From: Candidatus Manganitrophus noduliformans
GTDB lineage: Bacteria; Nitrospirota; Nitrospiria; SBBL01; Manganitrophaceae
Direction of reading: 5' to 3'
Assembly: GCF_012184425.1 (NCBI RefSeq)
Contig: NZ_VTOW01000001.1
Coordinates: 372,001-436,000, forward strand
DNA: 64,000 nucleotides
Shown here: positions 7,543-15,816 of the stretch, piece after piece
Layout of the letters: every line of letters begins with the position of its first letter
How positions within the stretch are numbered: the stretch's first letter is position 1
Made by a program: the position numbers and the translations under genes
The notes under the pieces: generated by a model
What the model saw: the letters and a program-made list of their open reading frames with translations, nothing else
Databases searched by the model: none
What the model was told of the DNA's origin: nothing

Positions 7543-8241
7543 ATGGATGCGAAAAGTATCGAGCGGGCTTATACCGTCTTCTCGGGGTTTTATGATCTGG
7601 TCTTTGGAAAACTCTTCCACCAATCCCGCGCGGATGCAATCCAGCTCTTAAATATCCGGGGAGGAGAGAACATTCTCGAAGTGGGGGTCGGCACCGGCCT
7701 CTCCCTTCCTTATTACCCGAGAAACTGCAAAGTGATCGGGATCGACTTCTGCGAGCCGATGCTGGAGAAGGGGCGGCAACGCGTCGGCCAGTATCAGCTC
7801 TCTCACATCCAGCTGATGAAGATGGATGCGATGAAGATGAACTTTCCCGACAACTCCTTCGACTCCGTCTTCGCCGCCTACGTGATCTCGGCCGTGCCCG
7901 ATCCCCATCAGGTCATCGCGGAGATGATCCGCGTCTGCAAGGTGGGGGGAAAGATCGTCCTCCTCAATCACTTCAAAAATATGAACCCCTTCATCTCAGG
8001 CTGTGAAAAGGCCATCTCCCCCTTTACCAAGAAGATCGGCTTCCAGGCCGACCTCGATTTGAGCAGCCTCTTGAGCGGAAAGCCGCTGGTCGTGGAAAAA
8101 AAGAGAAGCGTTAAACCGCTCAACTACTGGAAGGTGGTTCAGTGCACGAACCGAAAGGGGCTCAATGGAAACGGCAACGGACATGGAAACGGAAGCGGCA
8201 ACGGGGCTTATCCGGCGGCTTATTCTACGCTGAAGAGATAA
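7543..8241 (+). CDS. class I SAM-dependent methyltransferase, PmtA-like (phosphatidylethanolamine N-methyltransferase type)
   Basis: A 232-residue methyltransferase. The motif I glycine loop ILEVGVGTGLSLPYYP is at about 44-59, the acidic residue after strand 2 is in VIGIDFCEPML, and motif IV is in SFDSVFAAYVISAVPDP. The opening (Y-x-x-x-S-x-x-Y-D-x-x-F-G) and the S-L-P-Y-Y-P stretch match bacterial PmtA enzymes that methylate phosphatidylethanolamine to phosphatidylcholine at the inner membrane. The last 25 residues are a Gly/Asn/His-rich low-complexity tail not typical of the family. It stands alone; start ATG after AGGAG. A related methyltransferase (ubiquinone or other) cannot be excluded. 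Confidence 0.75.
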   Translation: MDAKSIERAYTVFSGFYDLVFGKLFHQSRADAIQLLNIRGGENILEVGVGTGLSLPYYPRNCKVIGIDFCEPMLEKGRQRVGQYQLSHIQLMKMDAMKMNFPDNSFDSVFAAYVISAVPDPHQVIAEMIRVCKVGGKIVLLNHFKNMNPFISGCEKAISPFTKKIGFQADLDLSSLLSGKPLVVEKKRSVKPLNYWKVVQCTNRKGLNGNGNGHGNGSGNGAYPAAYSTLKR

Positions 8242-8346
8242 CATTCTACGTGTGATTGTTTTAGACAATGGCAATGCCATCTGTTTTATCCCGATCTTCT
8301 TTACATCGATGTTATCTGAAGCGGCCGACGAAAGGCTTCATCAGCG

Positions 8347-8937
8347 ATGGATCCCATACGACGATTGGCAAGAAGTGCTCTCGCACTGATTCTCCTTTTC
8401 ACACAACTAACCGCTTGCATCACAACTTATCGTGATTTCCCGGAAACCGCGCTCGATCAAACCCTTCCTCCGAAACGGGACGGTGTTCTCTACTACACCA
8501 TTCAGAAATTTCCAATCTTGGACGCGGGAGGATTTCATACCCTCAACAAGAGATTTAGAGAAAATGCGGTCTTCTCAGAAACCATAAAAGCGCAAGAACC
8601 TCCTGCAAAAGGAATGTATTGTCTTGTGGAGGTGGAATACAAGCCTCTATCTCTTCCTGCTTTGATCTTTGGATATCTTTCGGTCTCGACGCTCGGTCTC
8701 ATTCCGGCCTATAGCGGAAATGATGGTTACTGGGTACGATATCAGGTTTTCTTCGATCAACAACGTATCAAAACATATGAGTATCAAGTGACGAGAAAGT
8801 TCGGGCTCTGGCTCTTTCTTCTTCCCTTCGCTTGGATCAACCTGGCGACCTATAGCGAGGAGGATGTTTTTACGGCGACCACTCATCAGTTCTTTTTGGA
8901 CGCGCTGAAAGATAAAACTTTTGATCAAGAAGTATAG
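8347..8937 (+). CDS. hypothetical lipoprotein with a predicted membrane helix
   Basis: A 196-residue protein with a lipoprotein signal peptide: a basic n-region, hydrophobic residues about 8-22, and the lipobox LTAC with the cysteine near residue 24. A hydrophobic stretch around 98-115 (ALIFGYLSVSTLGLIPAYSG) and another near 150-160 could be short membrane segments. The rest is of mixed alpha-beta character. I do not recognise the family. It precedes the DUF3015 gene but has its own spacing of about 200 bases, so co-transcription is uncertain. Confidence 0.65.
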   Translation: MDPIRRLARSALALILLFTQLTACITTYRDFPETALDQTLPPKRDGVLYYTIQKFPILDAGGFHTLNKRFRENAVFSETIKAQEPPAKGMYCLVEVEYKPLSLPALIFGYLSVSTLGLIPAYSGNDGYWVRYQVFFDQQRIKTYEYQVTRKFGLWLFLLPFAWINLATYSEEDVFTATTHQFFLDALKDKTFDQEV

Positions 8938-8998
8938 ACCTTCGCGAAATCTCTTTGCTTCTCCGGCGGGAAGCAGGTTTGATGTCTCTCCATTTCCC

Positions 8999-9026
8999 TT
9001 GACACATTCATCCCGCAAATGATAAC
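8999..9026 (+). promoter_or_regulatory. probable promoter of the DUF3015 gene
   Basis: TTGACA at 8999-9004 and GATAAC at 9021-9026, 16-base spacer, about 110 bases before the ATG at 9136. Confidence 0.45.
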
Positions 9027-9135
9027 TTTTTAGGTGCACCGTGCAGCAGAAACGCGGACCAGGTTCTCTCGGTCCGGATCCAGTGAACACAGATCAGTCG
9101 TACCTTCCTCACCAACCCAAAAAGGAGAATCACTA

Positions 9136-9627
9136 ATGAAAAGATTGCTCTATGCAGCGGTTGTGTTCGCTTTGATTCCTGTCTCTCAGAGTTTTGCCGA
9201 CGGCGAGGGGCCCGGCTGCGGCGCCGGAACGATGATTTTTAAAGGACAGAAAGGGGTCGTCCCGCAGGTGCTGGCCGCAACAACCAATGGGACATTTGGC
9301 AACCAGACGTTCGGAATTTCAACAGGCACCTTGGGTTGCACCCAAGATGGCGTTGTAAAGAACGAAGAGAAAGTCAACGTCTTCGCCAGCGCGAATCTGG
9401 ATAACCTTTCTCAAGAGATGGCCCAGGGTCAAGGGGAGCACCTCGCTTCATTGGCTTCTCTTCTCGGCATCCCTGCAGAGCATCAAACCGACTTCTTTAC
9501 ATTGACCCAGGCGAAATATACCGCGATCTTCCCCACGGAGAAGACGACTTCCGGGGAGATGCTGGTTGCGCTCAACCAAGAGATGTCGACCCATCCAAAT
9601 CTTTCCACTTTTATTTCAAGTCACTAA
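9136..9627 (+). CDS. periplasmic DUF3015-family protein
   Basis: A 163-residue exported protein: signal peptide at residues 1-19 (cleavage after SFA), then the mature start DGEGPGCGAGTMIFKGQKG. The mature part has the DUF3015 pattern: an early G-C-G-x-G segment, a repeated T-F-G-x-x-T-F-G-I-S-T-G-T-L-G-C turn, and a helical C-terminal half with NLDNLSQEMAQGQGEHL. Two cysteines (G-C-G and L-G-C) could form a disulfide. Function is unknown in this family. The ATG at 9136 follows AAAGGAG; longer in-frame starts are rejected because they remove the signal peptide. A GC-rich hairpin follows the stop. Confidence 0.8.
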   Translation: MKRLLYAAVVFALIPVSQSFADGEGPGCGAGTMIFKGQKGVVPQVLAATTNGTFGNQTFGISTGTLGCTQDGVVKNEEKVNVFASANLDNLSQEMAQGQGEHLASLASLLGIPAEHQTDFFTLTQAKYTAIFPTEKTTSGEMLVALNQEMSTHPNLSTFISSH

Positions 9628-9635
9628 TCTCTCTT

Positions 9636-9661
9636 CGGCCCCCGGCTTCGGTCGGGGGCCG
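9636..9661 (+). terminator. GC-rich hairpin between the DUF3015 and DUF4105 genes
   Basis: Nine-base perfect arms CGGCCCCCG (9636-9644) and CGGGGGCCG (9653-9661) with an 8-base loop. No T-run follows, so it may attenuate rather than stop transcription. It ends 10 bases before the next start codon. Confidence 0.5.
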
Positions 9662-9671
9662 AGTAGGGCCG

Positions 9672-11678
9672 ATGTTGTCTTTCGCCTCAGCGTTCTTCTT
9701 CGGTTTGAAACCAATTAAGTTATATTTTTTCGGCCGCCGATCTCCGCTTCTACAGAGCGTAACGACGTTCCTTTTGTTTTTTCTCCTCCTGATTTGTGCG
9801 AGGCCTGCTTTTGCTGGAGATGCTCAGGACTATCTGCAAGAGCTGATCGAAGCCTCACGTCAGAATGAGCTTTCTCAACAACGCTACTGGCATCTTCTTC
9901 TTCATTATCGTCCGGCCCTCCTCGGGGGTGTCGTCAGCGAGGCCGATCCGGCCGGCTTCTTCCTGGCGCCCGACGGGAAAACGAACCCCCAGGCCGAGCT
10001 GGAGGCCACCCTTGCCGCTTTTTTTAGTGAGGAGCTCGTCGCCACATCAAAACAGCCGGCCCAGTGCGCCTTCATCGCCCGGTATCATTGGCTTAAGACG
10101 GAGCTCGGCATCGATCCGACACGCCTCCCGGAACAGCAATGCGGCCGGTTCGATGCCTGGTATGCGGCGCTCAATCCTCAATCGATGACCTTGATTTTCC
10201 CTTCGGCCTACATGAACAACCCCTCATCTATGTTCGGCCACACCCTTCTTCGGATCGACCAGAAGGACCAGACGGAACAGACAGAGATTCTCGACTACAC
10301 CGTCAACTACGCCGCCAACGTGACGACCGATAACGGTGTTCTCTTTGCGGTGCTTGGAATTACCGGCGGCTTCAAGGGGAATTTTTCGACGATTCCCTAT
10401 TATCTCCAGGTTCGCAAATACAGCGATATGGAAAACCGAGACATTTGGGAATATCGGTTGAACCTCACCGAGGAGCAGATCCGGCGAATGCTGATGCATG
10501 CCTGGGAGCTCGGCAATACCGCCTTCACTTATTACTTCTTCAAGCAGAACTGCTCCTATCAACTGCTTCCCCTGCTGGAGGTCGCCGACCCCGATCTTCA
10601 CCTGACAGATTCCTTCTGGTTCTGGACAATTCCAGCCGACACCGTTCGCCTGATCGCATCGGTGCCGGGGCTCGTCGGCGAGATCACCTACCGCCCTGCG
10701 CGCGGAACCCAGATCCGTCAAAAAAGAGACCATCTTTCATCCGAGGAGCGTCGGCTTTTGACGGAGATCGATCGAAATACCTCGGCAGCGATCGAATCCG
10801 AGCCGTTCAATACCCTCCCGATCGACCGGCAGGCGTTTCTTCTCGATATCGCTTACGACTACACCCGTTATCAGACGGCGAAGGAAGAGACCGGTCCCGA
10901 GGCGATCAAGAAAAAGCAGCGATTATTGCTCGCGCGCCGAAGCGGGCTGCGGGTGCAGAGTCCGGCGGTCCGATTCGAGCCGACGACGGTCCCCCCCGAG
11001 CAGGGGCATGAGACGGCGCGCGTCGGCCTGGGTCTCGGCTGGCGGGAGGGGGAGCCGTTTGAAGAAATTGCCATTCGGCCGGCCTACCAAGATCTGCTCG
11101 ATGATGAGACTGGTTACACACCCGGCGCGCAGATCGAGCTGATGAACGCGCGGCTTCGCCATTACAATCACCAAGACAAGACCGTGCTCCACTCTCTCTC
11201 CTTCGCCAACATCATTTCCCTCTTTCCGCTCGATCCCCTCTTTAAGAAACCCTCTTGGAAGGTGAGCGTCGGCCTGGAAACGTTGACCGGTAGTCCTTGC
11301 CGCAACTGCCGCTATTTTGCTTTGAACGCCGGCACCGGGAGCGCCTTGGAAGCGCATCTGCTCCGGCGAGAGCTGATTTATTTCTTTATCGAAGTGGATG
11401 GGAATTATGGAGGATTCTTCGACCCGAATTATCGGGCCGGCATCGGCGGGACGATCGGAGTATTGGCCGACCTGGCGTCTCGGTGGAAGGCACATCTTTT
11501 TGCAACGTATCTATCCTATCCTCTCGGCGATCGCTCCCACGATCTGAAGATGTCGCTCCAGCAGCGGGTGACCCTGCAAAAAGACTTGGCACTACGCGTG
11601 GAGCTCAACCGCCGGCAGGAATTCGATCGACGCGACTTCCTGAATGAGGCGCTTGTCACGGTTCATTTTTATTTTTAG
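9672..11678 (+). CDS. DUF4105 (Lnb-type N-terminal periplasmic domain) protein
   Basis: A 668-residue envelope protein. A hydrophobic signal segment spans about residues 30-47, with a cleavage-like AFA at 46-48. The region around 150-290 carries the DUF4105 hallmarks: L-I-F-P-S-A-Y-M-N-N-P-S-S-M-F-G-H-T-L-L-R, then Y-T-V-N-Y-A-A, and Y-Y-F-F-K-Q-N-C-S-Y-Q-L-L with an invariant-looking cysteine and nearby histidine, reminiscent of a papain-like catalytic arrangement. The C-terminal 250 residues are beta-strand-rich and end in HFYF, suggesting an outer-membrane barrel. The exact start is uncertain because no SD is visible. Family function is not established for this lineage. Confidence 0.78.
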   Translation: MLSFASAFFFGLKPIKLYFFGRRSPLLQSVTTFLLFFLLLICARPAFAGDAQDYLQELIEASRQNELSQQRYWHLLLHYRPALLGGVVSEADPAGFFLAPDGKTNPQAELEATLAAFFSEELVATSKQPAQCAFIARYHWLKTELGIDPTRLPEQQCGRFDAWYAALNPQSMTLIFPSAYMNNPSSMFGHTLLRIDQKDQTEQTEILDYTVNYAANVTTDNGVLFAVLGITGGFKGNFSTIPYYLQVRKYSDMENRDIWEYRLNLTEEQIRRMLMHAWELGNTAFTYYFFKQNCSYQLLPLLEVADPDLHLTDSFWFWTIPADTVRLIASVPGLVGEITYRPARGTQIRQKRDHLSSEERRLLTEIDRNTSAAIESEPFNTLPIDRQAFLLDIAYDYTRYQTAKEETGPEAIKKKQRLLLARRSGLRVQSPAVRFEPTTVPPEQGHETARVGLGLGWREGEPFEEIAIRPAYQDLLDDETGYTPGAQIELMNARLRHYNHQDKTVLHSLSFANIISLFPLDPLFKKPSWKVSVGLETLTGSPCRNCRYFALNAGTGSALEAHLLRRELIYFFIEVDGNYGGFFDPNYRAGIGGTIGVLADLASRWKAHLFATYLSYPLGDRSHDLKMSLQQRVTLQKDLALRVELNRRQEFDRRDFLNEALVTVHFYF

Positions 11679-11698
11679 AAGGGAGAGTCCGCACCGGA

Positions 11699-12307
11699 TT
11701 AGAAATGATATTTTATACCGGCATTTACGGTGGTCATTGCCCCTTTCACATCCTCAATTAATTCGAAGTCGAGGTAATCGAGTTCGTCATACTCCACAAA
11801 CCGTTGCGTCACCCCGAACACGACGCTGAATTGCGGCCGAGGATATATCTCTATTCCGATCCCGACGTCGAACCCGTCCCCGGTCAATTCAAGGTCGTCT
11901 CGACGGCCGGAGCCGTCTCTGACCCCGTCAATGACGAGAGCATATGAGCCGAACCCCGCCCGAAAAAAGGCTTCCGCCGGCATGCCCGCAAAAGAAAAGG
12001 TCAATGGAAAGTAACGGAGATTTATCGCCAAAAACGCAATTCCCGCGTCTTCATCATCCACCATATGCCCAGAAGCCCCGAATTCAACCTCAAGGGCAAG
12101 AGGAATGGGAAAGCGATAACCCAGGTTGAGACGGAATCCGGAGCCGGGATCAACCTCGGCAAAGTCGCCGCTGAGGTCTTGCTCAGGGACGTTCACGATC
12201 AGATCCGCCCCGATATACAATCCGTCTTTTGCCTCAAAGGTTTCTGCGCGGGATACATTCACCGTCAGAAGAAACGCAACGATCATTGCGATTAGAAGCC
12301 TCGGCAT
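11699..12307 (-). CDS. small outer-membrane beta-barrel protein
   Basis: A 202-residue protein with a signal peptide (residues 1-21, cleavage near SRA-ET). Alternating strands follow: DGLYIGADLIVNVP, GFRLNLGYRFPIPLALEVEFG, AINLRYFPLTF, FDVGIGIEIYP, FSVVFGVTQRF and VNAGIKYHF. The C-terminal phenylalanine preceded by alternating hydrophobic residues is the usual BAM recognition signature, so an eight-stranded OmpA/OmpX-like barrel is likely. Ligand or role unknown. It is convergent with the DUF4105 gene, whose stop is only 20 bases away, and has its own upstream promoter. Confidence 0.8.
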   Translation of the reverse strand: MPRLLIAMIVAFLLTVNVSRAETFEAKDGLYIGADLIVNVPEQDLSGDFAEVDPGSGFRLNLGYRFPIPLALEVEFGASGHMVDDEDAGIAFLAINLRYFPLTFSFAGMPAEAFFRAGFGSYALVIDGVRDGSGRRDDLELTGDGFDVGIGIEIYPRPQFSVVFGVTQRFVEYDELDYLDFELIEDVKGAMTTVNAGIKYHF

Positions 12308-12356
12308 TTTTTTCTCCTCTCCAGGTGTAGGGAATATCCCTTTCCAGGGTCGAAGA

Positions 12357-12386
12357 GCTATACCAAAGATTGAGGTGAGATGTCAA
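12357..12386 (-). promoter_or_regulatory. promoter of the outer-membrane barrel gene
   Basis: On the minus strand TTGACA (12386-12381) and TATAGC (12362-12357) with an 18-base spacer, about 50 bases before the start codon. Confidence 0.6.
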
Positions 12387-12443
12387 TTAAAATTTCTTAC
12401 GGGAACGCAGAGAGGATAACAAGGAAGGGTTATCGGCAGCGGC

Positions 12444-14327
12444 TTACGACGGCAGCGATTCGTTCGTCTCGGGGAGCTCGCCCGAGCCTTCGATCGCTTT
12501 GGAGGGAAGCGCAAGCTTCCGGCCGCTGCCGGCCCAGAAAATTAACACGGCGAGAAACCAGAAAATCGCCACGTTGAGGAGGACCATCCCGACCGCGTAG
12601 GTGAGGCCGGGGGTCGCGGCCCAAGGGGTGGCGTCGTGCATGATCTCGGTGATGTGCCAATCGAGACGGACCGACGACCGGATGTATCCCATCAGCGCCA
12701 TCGTCATGGTGATGAAGACGGCCAGGGAAAAAAGCGCGATGGCTCCGCCGACCGGAAGTTTTCCCCATTGGATGGGGCCGAGCGACCGGGACCGCCGGAG
12801 CATCAGCCAATTCAGGAGATACCCCCCTCCCAGCGCGATCATCGCCGCCATAAACTGCGGAAAGGCAAACCGGACCCGGACGTTGGCCGGAACGTAAAAG
12901 CCGGAGACGCCGAGGTAGATCACGATCAACTCGGCCCCCCCGAAGAGGGCGATCAGGGCGGCGTTTCCCCATTTTCTCCAAGCAACGGTGATCTCTTTGT
13001 TGCATCTTTTGAAGATGATCATGCAAAGGCCGAAGGCGAGGATCATCGTATTGATGGCGGTGTTCTTCGCCGCCATCGTCCCGTAATAGCCGACGATCGG
13101 GTGCTGCGCCCCTCCCATCTGTTTTACCTCGCTCTGGCTCGCCGGAAGGGTGTGCGGGGTCGTCCAGATGATGAACGAGACGGTCAAGATGATCAGCAGA
13201 TACTTGACCAGATAGTTATACCGCTCCGACCCGTTCATCCGGGAAGTTCCCTGCCAAAGGTAATAGGTCACCGTCATGAAAATCAGGCCGATCAGCATCG
13301 CCTGAATCACGAACGGCCAGCTCATCTGCCCTCCCATCAACGTGACCCCCATCCGCTGCCGGTAAATGAAAATCATCTTGGCGAACCAGTAGCCGGCAAA
13401 GGGAAGAAGAAAAAGGTTCACGATGGCGATCATGATGTTCACATGCCCCATCCAATCGAAGTGGGCGCGCCGCGCGGGGTCGCGCGTGGTGAGCATCTTG
13501 TAGGCGGCATACGCCGCGATCACCGCCCCGCTGAACATGATGCTCGCCAAGATCCGATGGACGTTCAGCGGATTCCAGAGAGCGGTGTGCATGATCCGCC
13601 AGACACTGCCGAGGTAGCGTCCTTCGGAATCAATTCCGGCCGGGGACATCATAAACGCCATCCAGGCGTTGGCCAGGCAGACGATCACCACGCCGTTGGT
13701 GACGGTGAGGGCCCCGATGCTCAGGTGAAGCCACTTCCGATCGCCGCGCCGCCAGCGCTCCCAGGTCAGCGTGTAGCCGTAAAGAAGAATACTCTCCAGA
13801 ATAAAACAGAGGGCATAGAGATAGACGACCGGCCGAAAGAGTTGGGCCATATACTGGAAAAATGAATTGTAGAGAAAGAGAAAGGCACCCAGAAGGGCGA
13901 CCCCGAAGAAGATCGTGATCGGATAAAAAGGCATTCCAATCTCCATGATCTCCCGGGCCAGGCTGTCCTGTTTCTCCGACTGCTCCCGATGGCCCCGGCG
14001 GCGGAGATGGCCGAAGAGCTCGATCATCCAGGCGATCATCGGGACGCCGAGGATAAAGCTCCCCATAAAGAAGTGCTGCTGAATGAAAAACCAGAGGAGC
14101 GATCGGCCGTCGATCCCGCCGGTCCGACCGTAGCTCTCCGGATAAGACATCTTGGGCGCAGGGGGACCGGAGACGGGCCCTCCCCCTTGGTAATAGATGT
14201 CTTTTGAAACTTCTCCCGAGATTGCTCCAGAAGGGACCGGCTCCTCTGCGAAAGCCGGCTGAAAGAGGCAGAGGGTGAGAAGAAAAAAAGAGATAAAAAA
14301 AGGGGGTGCGAGGAAATTCCTTTTCAT
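12444..14327 (-). CDS. cytochrome bd-like oxidase, large single-subunit type
   Basis: A 627-residue protein with an N-terminal signal-like segment (1-27, cleavage near AFA-EE), a short Gly/Pro-rich linker, and roughly 13-14 hydrophobic helices. QQHFFMGSFILGVPM near residue 83 and MHTALWNPLNVHRILASIMFSGAVIAAYAAYKM near 245-280 resemble helix 1 and the helix 5 region of CydA and contain candidate heme-ligand histidines. The protein is longer than CydA (about 450-520), and the classical quinol-loop motif GRQPW is not visible. No CydB gene is adjacent. This matches the bd-like oxidases described in Nitrospira relatives, whose electron donor and oxygen activity are debated. It has its own promoter. 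Confidence 0.78.
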   Translation of the reverse strand: MKRNFLAPPFFISFFLLTLCLFQPAFAEEPVPSGAISGEVSKDIYYQGGGPVSGPPAPKMSYPESYGRTGGIDGRSLLWFFIQQHFFMGSFILGVPMIAWMIELFGHLRRRGHREQSEKQDSLAREIMEIGMPFYPITIFFGVALLGAFLFLYNSFFQYMAQLFRPVVYLYALCFILESILLYGYTLTWERWRRGDRKWLHLSIGALTVTNGVVIVCLANAWMAFMMSPAGIDSEGRYLGSVWRIMHTALWNPLNVHRILASIMFSGAVIAAYAAYKMLTTRDPARRAHFDWMGHVNIMIAIVNLFLLPFAGYWFAKMIFIYRQRMGVTLMGGQMSWPFVIQAMLIGLIFMTVTYYLWQGTSRMNGSERYNYLVKYLLIILTVSFIIWTTPHTLPASQSEVKQMGGAQHPIVGYYGTMAAKNTAINTMILAFGLCMIIFKRCNKEITVAWRKWGNAALIALFGGAELIVIYLGVSGFYVPANVRVRFAFPQFMAAMIALGGGYLLNWLMLRRSRSLGPIQWGKLPVGGAIALFSLAVFITMTMALMGYIRSSVRLDWHITEIMHDATPWAATPGLTYAVGMVLLNVAIFWFLAVLIFWAGSGRKLALPSKAIEGSGELPETNESLPS

Positions 14328-14356
14328 GACAAGCCTTTGCTTTTACGAATGAACGG

Positions 14357-14386
14357 ATCATACCGGCCCCGGGGGGCGGGTGTCAA
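14357..14386 (-). promoter_or_regulatory. promoter of the bd-like oxidase gene
   Basis: On the minus strand TTGACA (14386-14381) and TATGAT (14362-14357), 18-base spacer with a very GC-rich middle, about 30 bases before the start codon. Confidence 0.65.
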
Positions 14387-14552
14387 GCTTTTATTCAGGA
14401 AGAAGGGCTCGCTTCTCGCTGACGGATGATCCAACTGGAGTAGTCCTTTCGGGAGGGTAGACATCCCCCCTTTCAAGGAGATATTTTTATTTGGGGAGTC
14501 TTGTAGGTCTACCGGAGCCGTTTATCGAGGAACTAAAATGTAAGGAGGTCCC

Positions 14553-15041
14553 ATGAGGAGAAAGATCGAAGGAATCAAAGTGGAAAAGAGCGTAATTATT
14601 CGGAAACCCCCCGAAATCCTTTATCATTTTTGGAGAAATTTCGGGAACCTGCCGGAGATCATGAATCATCTTAAATCGGTGAAGGTTCTCGATCGGAATC
14701 GGTCTCATTGGGTTGCCAAGGCCCCGGCCGGAACGACGGTGGAATGGGATGCCGAAATCATTAAAGATTTGCAGAACGAGCTGATCTCCTGGAAATCGCT
14801 CGAAGGGGCCGACGTCGACAACACCGGATCGGTCCATTTCGATCGGGTGCCGGAGGGAACCCAGGTCCGGGTGATGCTTCAGTACAACCCGCCCGGCGGG
14901 AAGGTCGGCGCGGCCTTTGCGAAGCTCTTCGGGGAGGAGCCTTCTCAACAGGTCGAAGATGATCTCAACCGGTTCAAAGCGTTTATGGAAGGAACGGAAA
15001 CCCCTCCGGCGGAGGAAGCCCTTGAGCCAAAGGTGGCGTAA
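14553..15041 (+). CDS. SRPBCC/START-like fold protein (polyketide cyclase/coenzyme Q-binding type)
   Basis: A 162-residue single-domain protein. The pattern VEKSVIIRKPPEILYHFWRN, then NLPEIMNHLKSVKVLDRNRSHWVAK, then WDAEIIKD, ISWKSLEGADVDNTGSVHFD, and a long C-terminal helix (D-D-L-N-R-F-K-A-F-M-E) is the usual SRPBCC layout seen in the cyclase/dehydrase group. Such proteins bind hydrophobic ligands or quinones. Start ATG after AGGAGG. It stands alone and ends at a strong terminator. Ligand unknown. Confidence 0.88.
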   Translation: MRRKIEGIKVEKSVIIRKPPEILYHFWRNFGNLPEIMNHLKSVKVLDRNRSHWVAKAPAGTTVEWDAEIIKDLQNELISWKSLEGADVDNTGSVHFDRVPEGTQVRVMLQYNPPGGKVGAAFAKLFGEEPSQQVEDDLNRFKAFMEGTETPPAEEALEPKVA

Positions 15042-15072
15042 CCGACGGAAAATATCTTTAATTCTCACCCAA

Positions 15073-15096
15073 GGGGGCGCTCTTCGCCCCCTTTTT
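15073..15096 (+). terminator. Rho-independent terminator after the SRPBCC gene
   Basis: Arms GGGGGCG (15073-15079) and CGCCCCC (15085-15091), loop CTCTT, then five Ts at 15092-15096. Confidence 0.9.
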
Positions 15097-15102
15097 AATT
15101 CC

Positions 15103-15130
15103 TTGACTCCCTCCACCGAGACCGTTATTC
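15103..15130 (+). promoter_or_regulatory. possible promoter of the hypothetical/kelch pair
   Basis: TTGACT at 15103-15108 and TTATTC at 15125-15130, 16-base spacer, directly after the preceding terminator and about 33 bases before the next ATG. The -10 is weak. Confidence 0.4.
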
Positions 15131-15163
15131 TCCACCCAAACCGATAGGAGTAACCCTGCGCCG

Positions 15164-15814
15164 ATGGACCGATCGATCCAGTTTACCCCGGCCGAACGAA
15201 GCCTCATCCAAGAGACCCATTTCTTCCAGACAAAAGCCATCATCTCGCGGAAGGTCAAGCAGATTTTGGAGCAGCTTCATGTCGCCCTCAAAGAAGAGTT
15301 GTTTACCGTTTCCCTCCTCGCGCCGGAGGGGGTCGATACGACCATCGGCCAGTTCGTAAAAGGGGAACACCTGCACGATTTTCCATATCAATATCTCGAC
15401 TTGCCAAAGTACTTTTCTCAGGACGAGAAGTTCACCTTCCGCTCCCTTTTCTGGTGGGGTCACCATTTTGTCTTCGCCCTGATCCTGGAGGGACCCCATC
15501 TCGACCGGTACACGCGGAACCTTCTGAGCTCCTACGACCGGCTGGCCGATCAAGGGCTTTACATTCTCATGGCCCCGACCCTCTGGGAGTGGGAGAAGCG
15601 GCCCGAGCTGCTCCTGGAGATCCGCAAAGACAATCGGGAGGCGGTTGAAGCGGCGCTGGCGATCCGGCCCTTTTTGAAGATCCATCGATTCATCCCTTTC
15701 GAAAGCCCGATATTTGAAAAAGGGGGACTCGTCGCGGAGGGGATAAAGACGTTTCGACTGATGAGCGACATTGTGGCAAATGAAGGAATCACCCATCACC
15801 CGATGAGACGTTGA
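15164..15814 (+). CDS. conserved hypothetical protein, 216 residues
   Basis: I do not recognise a family. The protein is soluble with mixed alpha-beta character. The N-terminus is helical (residues 1-50). A central aromatic-rich stretch contains D-F-P-Y-Q-Y-L-D-L-P-K-Y-F, then W-W-G-H-H-F-V-F-A-L-I-L-E-G, and later APTLWEWEKRPELLLEIRKD. No signal peptide or metal motif is obvious, although the HH pair within the aromatic patch is notable. Its stop is 2 bases before the kelch gene start, so the two are almost certainly co-transcribed. Confidence 0.75.
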   Translation: MDRSIQFTPAERSLIQETHFFQTKAIISRKVKQILEQLHVALKEELFTVSLLAPEGVDTTIGQFVKGEHLHDFPYQYLDLPKYFSQDEKFTFRSLFWWGHHFVFALILEGPHLDRYTRNLLSSYDRLADQGLYILMAPTLWEWEKRPELLLEIRKDNREAVEAALAIRPFLKIHRFIPFESPIFEKGGLVAEGIKTFRLMSDIVANEGITHHPMRR

Positions 15815-15816
15815 TC

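Noticed and set aside
12636-13865. 409-residue plus-strand frame opposite the bd-like oxidase
   Set aside because: Hydrophilic, proline- and histidine-rich, no domains; the complementary frame is a well-defined membrane protein.
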